A stretch of DNA of 5,496 nucleotides from Candidatus Nitrotoga sp. CP45 (GTDB taxonomy: Bacteria > Bacteroidota > Bacteroidia > Flavobacteriales > Flavobacteriaceae). The notes below the pieces were generated by a model. It worked only from the letters and a program-made list of their open reading frames with translations. It was not told the DNA's origin and ran no database searches. Shown here piece by piece: positions 1 through 5,496 of this stretch (within the stretch, counting starts at the first letter, position 1; the number at the start of each line of letters is the position of its first letter). Location: the NCBI GenBank assembly GCA_943329165.2, contig CALQCV020000148.1:1-5496 (forward strand), in the 5' to 3' direction. A program made the translations under genes and the position numbers.

Positions 1-271
1 AAATGACTTTATGTGTGTCTATTTCGTGCAGAAAAAACTTCTTTACATCTTTAAACTCTATGGCGTTTTCATGCTTAGGAAACACCGAATAATCATTTTT
101 TAAAATGGCATTCAGAGAAGTATATTTCCAAGCTTCCTCTTTTTTAGTCGGGAAACCTTTATTTTCAAAGTTTTTTATAGCCGAAGTCCGAACATCGTGC
201 AACTCATTGTGCACATCGATGCTTTCTTCAAACGCCATAAAAGACGAGATTAATTTATCTTTTAGTTCCAT
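1..271 (-). CDS. sufD: SufD, Fe-S cluster scaffold subunit (N-terminal 90 residues, cut by window edge)
   Basis: This open frame starts at the ATG at 271-269 on the minus strand and runs off the left edge without a stop, so only 90 residues are visible. The segment PTKKEEAWKYTSL (residues 41-53) is typical of the start of SufD proteins, where a Lys/Glu-rich stretch leads into W-[KR]-[YF]-[TS]. In the family, SufD pairs with SufB on the SufBC2D scaffold in the cytoplasm and supports iron entry and cluster assembly; the beta-helix core lies outside this window. The gene follows sufC by 75 nt on the same strand, the usual sufB-sufC-sufD order. Its leader (GCAAACTAAAATT) is A-rich with no Shine-Dalgarno sequence, as is usual in Bacteroidetes. 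A second in-frame ATG lies at codon 12, but the upstream one gives the better family-like N-terminus. The identification rests on the motif plus gene order. Confidence 0.9.
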   Translation of the reverse strand, partial: MELKDKLISSFMAFEESIDVHNELHDVRTSAIKNFENKGFPTKKEEAWKYTSLNAILKNDYSVFPKHENAIEFKDVKKFFLHEIDTHKVI

Positions 272-277
272 AATTTT

Positions 278-343
278 AGTTTGCAGTCGCAGTTTGCAGT
301 CGCAGTCAATGCAGTAAATACTGATAACTGAGACTGAGACTGA
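278..343. repeat. CAGT/ACTG degenerate repeat tract in the sufC-sufD gap, forming a hairpin
   Basis: Almost the whole gap between sufC and sufD is made of short units. A perfect 13-bp tandem (AGTTTGCAGTCGC) occupies 278-290 and 291-303, and ACTGAG repeats at 327-332 and 333-338 followed by ACTGA. The left half carries CAGT units and the right half their complement ACTG. The arms 297-306 and 327-336 pair over 10 positions with one mismatch. The stem can extend through 290-293/339-342, and an inner palindrome CAGTA-AA-TACTG sits at 312-323 in the loop. In the suf transcript this would be a hairpin directly after the sufC stop and before the sufD start. No U-run follows it, so it does not look like an intrinsic terminator. 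It may be an mRNA-processing or stability element, or a dispersed repeat. Confidence 0.85.
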
Positions 344-346
344 ATA

Positions 347-1096
347 CTATTGCACTTCCGCTTTAATCCAGTCGTATCCTTTTTCCTCTAATTCGTAAGC
401 CAGTTCTTTTCCACCCGATTTTACGATTTTTCCATCCATCAAAACATGAACGAAGTCCGGGATTATATAATCTAACAAACGCTGGTAATGCGTGATTACA
501 ACCACTGCGTTGTCCTCGCTTTTCAATTTGTTTACACCATTGGCCACAATTCGCAACGCATCAATATCTAAACCCGAATCGGTTTCGTCAAGGATTGCCA
601 GTTTTGGCTGTAGCATTGCCATTTGAAAAATCTCATTACGCTTCTTTTCTCCACCCGAAAAACCTTCGTTTAAAGAACGTGATAAGAACTTACGATCAAT
701 TTCCAACAACTCGGATTTCTCACGGATTAGTTTGAGCATTTCATTTGCCGGCATTTCCTCTTTTCCGTTGGCTTTCCGGCTTTCGTTGATAGCTGTTTTC
801 ATAAAGTTAGTTACCGAAACTCCCGGAATTTCAACCGGATATTGAAAGGACAGAAAAACGCCTTTATGTGCTCTTTCTTCAGGAGCTAATTCGGAAATAT
901 CTTCACCTTCTAAAAGGATTTCGCCCTCGGATACTTCATATTTTTCATTTCCGGCAATGATTGAAGCTAGCGTACTTTTTCCGGCGCCATTTGGACCCAT
1001 GATTGCATGAACTTCTCCTGCATTTACCTCAAGGTTGATTCCTCTTAATATTTCTTTGTCTTCGACGCTTGCATGTAGATTGCTAATTTTTAACAT
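347..1096 (-). CDS. sufC: SufC, ABC-type ATPase of the SUF scaffold
   Basis: This complete 249-residue protein has the length usual for SufC. It is the soluble ATPase whose ATP-driven dimerisation reshapes the SufBC2D complex during Fe-S cluster assembly; it is not a transporter. All ABC motifs are visible: Walker A GPNGAGKST (34-42), Q-loop FQYP (84-87), signature FSGGEKKR (146-153), Walker B LAILDE (166-171), D-loop SGLDID (174-179) and the switch His (ITH, His203). The sequence around the signature (SLNEGFSGGEKKRNEIFQM) is typical of SufC and separates it from transporter ATPases. No membrane segment is present. It follows sufB by 47 nt and precedes sufD by 75 nt, so the three are probably cotranscribed. 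The start at 1096 gives the expected MLKI N-terminus and is preceded by an A-rich leader (AATAGAATAAA). Confidence 0.98.
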   Translation of the reverse strand: MLKISNLHASVEDKEILRGINLEVNAGEVHAIMGPNGAGKSTLASIIAGNEKYEVSEGEILLEGEDISELAPEERAHKGVFLSFQYPVEIPGVSVTNFMKTAINESRKANGKEEMPANEMLKLIREKSELLEIDRKFLSRSLNEGFSGGEKKRNEIFQMAMLQPKLAILDETDSGLDIDALRIVANGVNKLKSEDNAVVVITHYQRLLDYIIPDFVHVLMDGKIVKSGGKELAYELEEKGYDWIKAEVQ

Positions 1097-1116
1097 TTTA
1101 TTCTATTTTTTAAACC

Positions 1117-1140
1117 ATTAAGGTATTAAGACTAATTAAG
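1117..1140. repeat. ATTAAG repeat tract in the sufB-sufC gap
   Basis: The hexamer ATTAAG occurs three times at 1117-1122, 1125-1130 and 1135-1140 (CTTAAT in the transcribed direction), spaced 8 and 10 bp apart, and fills the part of the 47-nt gap just after the sufB stop. The remaining part (1097-1116) is the A-rich leader of sufC when read on the minus strand. In AT-rich DNA three such hexamers could arise by chance. Their regular placement, and the analogous tracts in the other two gaps, make a shared origin plausible. Confidence 0.55.
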
Positions 1141-1143
1141 TTA

Positions 1144-2592
1144 TTATCCAACGCTTCCTTCCAATGAAATTTCAAGTAATTTTTGTGCTTCCACGGCAAA
1201 CTCCATCGGCAATTTATTCAATACATCTTTACTGAAACCGTTTACTATTAAAGCGATTGCTTTTTCGGTTGGAATGCCACGCTGATTGCAATAGAAAACC
1301 TGGTCTTCACCAATTTTCGAAGTCGTTGCCTCATGTTCAATTATAGCGGACGAATTTTTGCTTTCGATATATGGAAACGTATGTGCTCCACAATTATTTC
1401 CCATTAACAAGGAATCACATTGCGAGAAGTTACGGGCATTGTCAGCTCTGGCGCTTATCTGAACCAAACCTCGGTAGCTGTTTTGTGATTTCCCAGCAGA
1501 AATTCCTTTTGAAATGATAGTTGATTTGGTGTTTTTACCCAAATGAATCATCTTGGTTCCGGTATCCGCTTGTTGGAAATTATTAGTTACCGCAATTGAG
1601 TAAAATTCTCCAATTGAATTATCGCCTTTTAAAATAACCGAAGGATATTTCCAGGTGATTGCCGAGCCAGTTTCTACCTGTGTCCAGGATATTTTTGCGC
1701 CTTTCTCGCACAAACCTCTTTTGGTTACGAAATTAAAAACGCCGCCTTTACCTTCTTTGTTTCCCGGATACCAGTTTTGAACGGTTGAATATTTAATTTC
1801 GGCACCATCCAAAGCAATTAATTCAACAACAGCTGCGTGCAATTGGTTTTCGTCTCGGCTTGGTGCTGTACAACCTTCCAAATACGAAACATAACTCCCT
1901 TCATCAGCAATTAAAAGGGTTCTTTCGAATTGTCCTGTTCCGGCTTGATTGATACGGAAATACGTTGATAATTCCATGGGGCATCGAACACCTTTTGGAA
2001 TATAGCAGAATGAACCATCTGAAAAAACAGCCGAATTCAAAGCTGCGTAGAAATTATCTTTTTGAGGCACAACGGTTCCTAAATGTTTTCTAACTAACTC
2101 TGGATGTTCTTTAATTGCTTCAGAAATGGAGCAAAAAATAATCCCTTTTTCATTTAAAGTTTTCTTGAATGTTGTTGCCACTGAAACCGAATCGACTACA
2201 ATATCCATTGCAATATTGTTCATCTTTTTCTGTTCGTCTAATGATATTCCAAGCTTTTTATACATTTCCAAAAGCTCCGGATCAACATCATCTATAGTTT
2301 TATTTGGGTCAACCTTTTTTGGCGCCGAATAATAAGATATTGCCTGAAAATCTGGTTTTTCATAATGAACATTAGCCCAATTTGGTTCAACCATCTCCTG
2401 CCAAGCACGAAAAGCTTCTATTCTCCAATCGGTCATCCATTGTGGCTCTTCTTTTTTCAAAGAAATGGCTCTAACTATATCTTCATTAAGGCCAATAGGA
2501 AATGTATCCGATTCAATATCAGTATAAAATCCATATTCATATTCTTTACTTTCGAGTTCAACTTTTAAATCGTCCTCTGTATATTTTGCCAT
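1144..2592 (-). CDS. sufB: SufB, Fe-S cluster scaffold subunit
   Basis: This complete 482-residue protein is slightly shorter than E. coli SufB (495). SufB is the core scaffold subunit: it accepts sulfur from the desulfurase system and builds the nascent cluster with SufD and SufC. The key residues are visible: Cys241 in YLEGCTAP, Cys392 in FSQCDS, and His420 in IEHEATTS. Each sits 13 positions before its E. coli counterpart (Cys254, Cys405, His433, recalled numbering), so the alignment is gap-free across the functional core. The N-terminal region (about residues 1-90, with [10 protein letters not shown]) and the C-terminal helical part ([16 protein letters not shown], about 443-482) match the family. 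The gene lies 74 nt after the A-type carrier gene and 47 nt before sufC. The leader before the ATG (AAAAACAA) is A-rich with no Shine-Dalgarno sequence. No disruption is seen, so the protein should be functional. Confidence 0.98.
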   Translation of the reverse strand: MAKYTEDDLKVELESKEYEYGFYTDIESDTFPIGLNEDIVRAISLKKEEPQWMTDWRIEAFRAWQEMVEPNWANVHYEKPDFQAISYYSAPKKVDPNKTIDDVDPELLEMYKKLGISLDEQKKMNNIAMDIVVDSVSVATTFKKTLNEKGIIFCSISEAIKEHPELVRKHLGTVVPQKDNFYAALNSAVFSDGSFCYIPKGVRCPMELSTYFRINQAGTGQFERTLLIADEGSYVSYLEGCTAPSRDENQLHAAVVELIALDGAEIKYSTVQNWYPGNKEGKGGVFNFVTKRGLCEKGAKISWTQVETGSAITWKYPSVILKGDNSIGEFYSIAVTNNFQQADTGTKMIHLGKNTKSTIISKGISAGKSQNSYRGLVQISARADNARNFSQCDSLLMGNNCGAHTFPYIESKNSSAIIEHEATTSKIGEDQVFYCNQRGIPTEKAIALIVNGFSKDVLNKLPMEFAVEAQKLLEISLEGSVG

Positions 2593-2600
2593 TTGTTTTT

Positions 2601-2671
2601 AGTCTTAAAGTTTAAAAGTCAAAGGTTGGAAAGTCAATTTTAGTCTTTCGACTATATGACTTTCGACTATA
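2601..2671. repeat. AAGTC/GACTT degenerate repeat tract in the sufA-sufB gap, with a duplicated 12-mer over the sufA stop
   Basis: The 74-nt gap is dominated by AAAGTC units (2615-2620, 2630-2635) followed by their complement. The 12-mer CTTTCGACTATA is repeated exactly at 2645-2656 and 2660-2671, separated by TGA. The second copy covers the sufA stop codon (2667-2669). GAAAGTC (2629-2635) pairs with GACTTTC (2658-2664). Inside that, TAGTC (2641-2645) pairs with GACTA (2650-2654) around a TTTC tetraloop. The result is a possible nested hairpin between the sufA stop and the sufB start. The arrangement of short direct units that switch to their complement resembles the sufC-sufD tract, although the unit is different. 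Confidence 0.75.
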
Positions 2672-2996
2672 ATGAAAATGATTCTCCGCATCCGCAGGTT
2701 CTGGATGCATTTGGATTGTTAAATACAAAACCCTTTCCGTTTAATCCGCCCGAGAACTCTAAAATAGTTCCTGCCAAATACAGGAATGATTTTTTCTCTA
2801 CAGCTATTTTTACGTGATTATCTTCAAAAACTTTGTCGTTTTCACCTAGTTCTTTATCAAATTTCAATTCATACGACAAACCCGAGCAACCGCCACTCTT
2901 TACTCCCACACGAACATAATCTTGAGCTGCATCAAAACCGTCATCATTCATCATATCAATGATTTTTTTGCTTGCTGTATCAGAAACTTTAATCAT
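2667..2996 (-). CDS. sufA: A-type Fe-S carrier protein (HesB/IscA/SufA family)
   Basis: This complete 109-residue protein has the usual length of A-type carriers. The three cluster-binding cysteines are present in the family pattern: Cys37 in SGGCSG, and Cys101 and Cys103 in the C-terminal CGCGESF. The segment FSGGLNGKGFVFNNPNA before the last cysteines is also typical. These small cytoplasmic proteins accept or carry Fe-S clusters from the scaffold to target apoproteins. It is the first gene of the suf operon, 74 nt upstream of sufB, which supports the name SufA; by sequence alone IscA and ErpA would be equally acceptable. The start at 2996 gives MIKVSD. GAGG lies only 2 nt before the ATG, too close to act as a normal Shine-Dalgarno site. 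The stop codon lies inside a duplicated 12-bp unit (see the repeat entry). Confidence 0.93.
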   Translation of the reverse strand: MIKVSDTASKKIIDMMNDDGFDAAQDYVRVGVKSGGCSGLSYELKFDKELGENDKVFEDNHVKIAVEKKSFLYLAGTILEFSGGLNGKGFVFNNPNASRTCGCGESFSL

Positions 2997-3039
2997 AACC
3001 TCGTTATTATTTGTTTTTAATAGGTGTTATGTAATTAGC

Positions 3040-3073
3040 TTAGAAACATTCACTTTAATTGAATATTTACTAA
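3040..3073 (-). promoter_or_regulatory. Stem-loop in the predicted suf operon leader
   Basis: In the minus-strand transcript, TTAGTAAATATTCA (3073-3060) pairs with TGAATGTTTCTAA (3052-3040) around a 7-nt loop (3059-3053). This gives 13 base pairs, with one U bulge (position 3069) and one G-U pair (3065/3047). It lies about 43 nt upstream of the A-type gene start and about 38 nt after the predicted transcription start. No U-run follows, so it is not a terminator. I do not recognise it as a known riboswitch. It could be a regulatory or stabilising leader structure, or chance pairing in AT-rich DNA. Confidence 0.4.
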
Positions 3074-3116
3074 TACTCATTTCATGGCTTATTTTGATTT
3101 TGTCTAAATAAAGGAG

Positions 3117-3124
3117 CAAAGATA
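3117..3124 (-). promoter_or_regulatory. Predicted -7 promoter box of the suf operon (TATCTTTG)
   Basis: Read on the minus strand this is TATCTTTG followed by C, a perfect match to the Bacteroidetes -7 consensus TAnnTTTG. Transcription would start about 5 nt downstream, near 3111, giving a leader of roughly 115 nt before the A-type gene. No TTG (-33) element is visible at the usual 17-20 nt spacing. The minus-strand sequence there is A/T-rich, so the upstream half of the promoter is weak or divergent. Confidence 0.6.
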
Positions 3125-3132
3125 TTACTTAT

Positions 3133-3140
3133 AAACGTTT
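3133..3140. promoter_or_regulatory. Palindrome AAACGTTT in the suf promoter spacer
   Basis: AAACGTTT is a perfect 8-bp palindrome whose near edge is 8 bp upstream of the suf -7 box, where a repressor or activator could contact the promoter. The site is short, and no regulator can be named from it. Confidence 0.2.
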
Positions 3141-3152
3141 TTGCTATATTTT

Positions 3153-3171
3153 TTAACATTTTTATGTTTAA
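3153..3171. promoter_or_regulatory. Dyad TTAACAT-TTTT-ATGTTTAA between the divergent promoters
   Basis: AACAT (3155-3159) and ATGTT (3164-3168) are inverted around TTTT. The arms extend to TTAACAT and ATGTTTAA if one T is bulged. The dyad lies between the two divergent -7 boxes and could be an operator for either gene. At this base composition it could also be chance. Confidence 0.2.
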
Positions 3172-3204
3172 TGATAGGATAGGAAAAATTGATTTTTAAT
3201 TCTA

Positions 3205-3212
3205 TAAATTTG
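3205..3212 (+). promoter_or_regulatory. Predicted -7 promoter box of the MBL-fold hydrolase gene (TAAATTTG)
   Basis: TAAATTTG is a perfect TAnnTTTG box ending 15 nt before the ATG at 3228. The implied transcript leader is only about 10 nt. The nearest upstream TTG (3189-3191) is 13 nt away, shorter than the usual 17-20 nt, so the -33 element is weak or absent. Confidence 0.5.
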
Positions 3213-3227
3213 TATAAAGATTAAAAA

Positions 3228-4094
3228 ATGAAAATTTACCCAATTGAAGCTGGAAATTTTAAACTCGATGGCGGCGCTATGTTTGGCGTAGTGCCAAAAA
3301 CCATTTGGAATAAAACCAATCCTGCAAATGAGAATAATTTGATTGATATTGCTGCAAGATGTATGTTGATTGAAAACGGCAACAGACTAATTTTGATTGA
3401 CACTGGAATGGGGAATAAGCAATCAGAAAAATTCTTTGGTTACTATTCTTTATGGGGAAATCATTCTATAGATAAATCGTTATCAAAATATGGTTTTCAT
3501 CGAGATGACGTTACCGATGTTTTTATGACGCATTTACATTTTGACCATTGCGGGGGAAGTGTCAATTGGAATGCCGCCAAAACTGGTTACGAAGTGGCTT
3601 TCAAAAATGCCAAATTCTGGACGAATGAAAGTCATTGGGAATGGGCAATAAAACCTAATCTTCGTGAAAAGGCTTCTTTTCTTTCAGAAAATATATTACC
3701 AATCCAGGAAAGTGGTCAGTTAAATTTTATCACAAGACCAGAGGGAGATTTTCAAACGAACTCAGAATTAGATTTTGGAATTTTTTACGTAGATGGCCAC
3801 ACCGAAAAAATGATGTTGCCACATATTAAGTTCCAAGATAAAACTATTGTTTTCTGTGCCGATTTGATTCCGACTGCTGGTCATTTGCCTCTGCCTTATG
3901 TTATGGGGTATGACACACGACCACTTTTAACGATGCCTGAGAAATCGAAATTTCTTGATGCTGCCGTCGAAAATAAGCATTATTTATGGCTAGAACACGA
4001 TGCGCACAATCAAATCATCACTGTTGAAAATACCGAAAAAGGCATTCGACTAAAAGAAGTTTTTAGCTGTGAAGATATCTTAACATTGTGTTAA
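3228..4094 (+). CDS. Metallo-beta-lactamase-fold hydrolase, YtnP/AHL-lactonase-like
   Basis: This complete 288-residue protein carries a full set of metallo-beta-lactamase-fold metal ligands. His102, His104, Asp106 and His107 are in THLHFDHCGG; His191 is in DGHT; Asp212 is in FCADLIP and would bridge the two metals; His257 is in LEHDAH. The early strand LILIDTGMG (54-62) is also characteristic. The layout and length resemble the YtnP/N-acyl-homoserine-lactonase branch, so hydrolysis of a lactone or similar ester is the best guess; the substrate cannot be read from the sequence. No signal peptide is present, so it should be cytoplasmic. It is divergent from the suf operon and lies 58 bp before the S8 protease gene. 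The start at 3228 is favoured by a perfect TAAATTTG box just upstream and an A-rich leader (GATTAAAAA). Fold and metal site are near certain; activity is inferred. Confidence 0.92.
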   Translation: MKIYPIEAGNFKLDGGAMFGVVPKTIWNKTNPANENNLIDIAARCMLIENGNRLILIDTGMGNKQSEKFFGYYSLWGNHSIDKSLSKYGFHRDDVTDVFMTHLHFDHCGGSVNWNAAKTGYEVAFKNAKFWTNESHWEWAIKPNLREKASFLSENILPIQESGQLNFITRPEGDFQTNSELDFGIFYVDGHTEKMMLPHIKFQDKTIVFCADLIPTAGHLPLPYVMGYDTRPLLTMPEKSKFLDAAVENKHYLWLEHDAHNQIITVENTEKGIRLKEVFSCEDILTLC

Positions 4095-4121
4095 TCCTTT
4101 ATATAACTATAAAAAACATTT

Positions 4122-4129
4122 TATTTTTA
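4122..4129 (+). promoter_or_regulatory. Weak candidate -7 box for the S8 protease gene (TATTTTTA)
   Basis: TATTTTTA differs from TAnnTTTG only in the last base and lies 23 nt before the protease start, a plausible leader length. No TTG is found at a suitable distance upstream. The alternative is readthrough from the MBL-fold gene, whose stop is 58 bp before this start with no terminator-like hairpin between them. Confidence 0.25.
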
Positions 4130-4152
4130 CACCAATTCCTTAAATTTAAAAA

Positions 4153-5496
4153 ATGAAGTTTATAAAAATTCTTTTATTGTCAATGTTTACATTGACCATG
4201 GCAGCCCAAACAGTTGCTAAAAAAACACCTTTAACAGATCAAGAACTTAAACGCTGGAGTCATCTTGATTTAGAAAAAGATTCTATTCCAGGAATGAGCG
4301 TTGACAAAGTGTACTCTGAATTTTTAAAAAACAAAAAAAGCACAAAAGTTATTGTCGCAGTTATAGATTCTGGTGTTGATATTGATCACGAAGACTTGAA
4401 AGCTACTATTTGGACAAATAAAAAAGAAATTCCAAATAATGGGAAAGACGATGACAAAAACGGATTTGTGGATGATGTTCACGGATGGAACTTTTTAGGC
4501 GAATCAAATAATGAAAATCTTGAAATGACACGTGTTTTGAAAAAAGCCGATGATGGTTCTGAAGTCTATAAAACAGCATTAGCTGATTACACAGCAAAAC
4601 TTGCGGATGCGAATGATTTAAAAGAAAATGTAGATGTTTTACTGAAAGCAAATAAGGCAGTTCGTGAAGCTCTAAAAAATGACAACTACACTGTTTCAGA
4701 GCTAAAAGATATGCCTTCCGTTAAATTCGATTTGTATGATGCCAAACGAATCATGTTGTCTTATGCTGCTCAAAAAGGAGATTCTTTTCATGATGATTTA
4801 AAATCTTATCAAGACTATGTTTATGACCAAATAGATTATAATCTTAATAAGAATTTTAATCCCAGAAAATTAGTTGGCGACAATCCCGAAGATATAAATG
4901 ATAAAAAATACGGTAACAATGTTGTTTATTCCAAAGATCGAAAAGATTCGCTTCATGGAACTCACGTTGCCGGAATAATTGCTCAAGTTAGAAACAATAA
5001 TGTTGGTGGTGATGGCGTAGCGGATAATGTAGAAATTATGCCCGTTCGTGCTGTGCCAAATGGTGATGAGTATGATAAAGACATCGCCTTAGCTATTCGT
5101 TATGCGGTTGACAATGGCGCTAAAATAATTAATGGAAGTTTTGGGAAAGACTATTCTCCTCACGCTCAATGGGTTTATGATGCTATTAAATATGCTGCAA
5201 GTAAAGATGTTCTGATTGTTCATGCAGCTGGAAATGATGCTAAAAATATTGACACAGAACCAAACTTTCCTACAGACGATGTTGATGGTAAGGAGATTGC
5301 AGATAATGTTTTAACGGTTGGTGCTCTCAATTATGAATACGGAGAAAAAGTGGTTGCTAAGTTTTCAAACTACGGAAAAAGAAATGTAGATGTTTATGCG
5401 CCAGGTGTAAAAATATATGCTACCATTCCTGATAATAAATATAAATACCTTCAAGGAACTTCAATGGCATCTCCAAATGCTGCGGGAGTTGCTGCT
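4153..5496 (+). CDS. Secreted subtilisin-like serine protease, peptidase family S8 (C-terminus cut by window edge)
   Basis: This frame opens at the ATG at 4153 and stays open to the right edge (448 codons, no stop). The catalytic residues are all present: Asp72 in VIDSGVD, His268 in LHGTHVAG, oxyanion Asn361 in AAGND and nucleophile Ser437 in GTSMASPNAAG. The N-terminus is a signal peptide: KFIK, then hydrophobic ILLLSMFTLTM, then AAQ, with cleavage probably around residues 17-22. There is no lipobox Cys, so the protein is likely exported across the inner membrane as a soluble protein. Residues 97-108 (GKDDDKNGFVDD) look like a Ca2+-binding loop, followed by HGWNFLG. Asp and His are 196 residues apart, against about 32 in subtilisin, because of a charged, probably helical insertion (about 118-262). 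Similar insertions are, from memory, common in Bacteroidetes S8 proteases. Any C-terminal sorting domain would lie outside the window. Confidence 0.95.
   Translation, partial: MKFIKILLLSMFTLTMAAQTVAKKTPLTDQELKRWSHLDLEKDSIPGMSVDKVYSEFLKNKKSTKVIVAVIDSGVDIDHEDLKATIWTNKKEIPNNGKDDDKNGFVDDVHGWNFLGESNNENLEMTRVLKKADDGSEVYKTALADYTAKLADANDLKENVDVLLKANKAVREALKNDNYTVSELKDMPSVKFDLYDAKRIMLSYAAQKGDSFHDDLKSYQDYVYDQIDYNLNKNFNPRKLVGDNPEDINDKKYGNNVVYSKDRKDSLHGTHVAGIIAQVRNNNVGGDGVADNVEIMPVRAVPNGDEYDKDIALAIRYAVDNGAKIINGSFGKDYSPHAQWVYDAIKYAASKDVLIVHAAGNDAKNIDTEPNFPTDDVDGKEIADNVLTVGALNYEYGEKVVAKFSNYGKRNVDVYAPGVKIYATIPDNKYKYLQGTSMASPNAAGVAA

Noticed and set aside
105..317. Plus-strand open frame of 70 codons
   Set aside because: It lies antisense to the sufD N-terminus and runs into the repeat tract. 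The minus-strand frame encodes a recognisable SufD, so this is a shadow.
290..342. Intrinsic terminator within the suf operon
   Set aside because: The hairpin is imperfect, and the minus-strand sequence after it is an A-containing leader into sufD with no run of U.
278..343. CRISPR array
   Set aside because: The repeated units are 6-13 bp with no spacers of regular length, and no cas gene is present.
2126..2568. Two plus-strand open frames (2126-2332 and 2365-2568) opposite sufB
   Set aside because: Both are antisense to conserved sufB sequence, have Phe/Ile/Ser-rich compositions typical of reversed AT-rich coding DNA, and match no family I recognise.
2997..3116. Known riboswitch in the suf leader
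   Set aside because: Apart from the single stem-loop I see no conserved core of any riboswitch class I know.
3228..4094. Beta-lactam resistance gene
   Set aside because: The protein has the metallo-beta-lactamase fold but lacks a signal peptide, and its HLHFDH motif and spacing fit lactonase/YtnP-type hydrolases rather than secreted class B beta-lactamases.
4406..4651. Minus-strand open frame of 81 codons
   Set aside because: It is antisense to the S8 protease, whose frame is continuous here and contains the Ca2+-loop-like segment. The His/Leu/Ser-rich translation looks like a shadow.

Overview
The window looks like chromosomal DNA of a Bacteroidetes bacterium close to Flavobacterium. The evidence is the AT-rich base composition, A-rich translation leaders without usable Shine-Dalgarno sequences, perfect TAnnTTTG (-7) promoter boxes ahead of both outward-facing transcription units, and protein sequences that read as flavobacterial. 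It appears to be ordinary core genome. I see no insertion sequence, phage gene, tRNA, rRNA or CRISPR array.

Left part (1-2996, minus strand): a SUF iron-sulfur cluster assembly operon, transcribed leftward in the order A-type carrier (sufA-like), sufB, sufC, sufD. Only the first 90 codons of sufD are inside the window. SufB, SufC and SufD form the ATP-driven scaffold on which Fe-S clusters are built, and the A-type protein receives or carries clusters. The cysteine desulfurase (sufS) and its sulfur-transfer partner are not visible and may follow sufD beyond the left edge. Each of the three gaps between genes (74, 47 and 75 nt) holds a different tract of short degenerate repeats. Two of these tracts can fold into hairpins.

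Middle (2997-3227): a 231-bp divergent intergenic region. On the minus strand it has a TATCTTTG box and a leader of roughly 115 nt containing a 13-bp stem-loop. On the plus strand it has a TAAATTTG box close to the next gene. Two small dyads lie between the promoters.

Right part (3228-5496, plus strand): a cytoplasmic metallo-beta-lactamase-fold hydrolase of the YtnP/AHL-lactonase-like type. After 58 bp comes the first 448 codons of an exported subtilisin-like (S8) serine protease with an intact catalytic tetrad and a large insertion between its Asp and His. This gene runs off the right edge. Nothing in the sequence ties these two genes functionally to the SUF operon. I found no convincing new multi-gene system; the noncoding repeats and the suf leader structure are the parts most worth checking.
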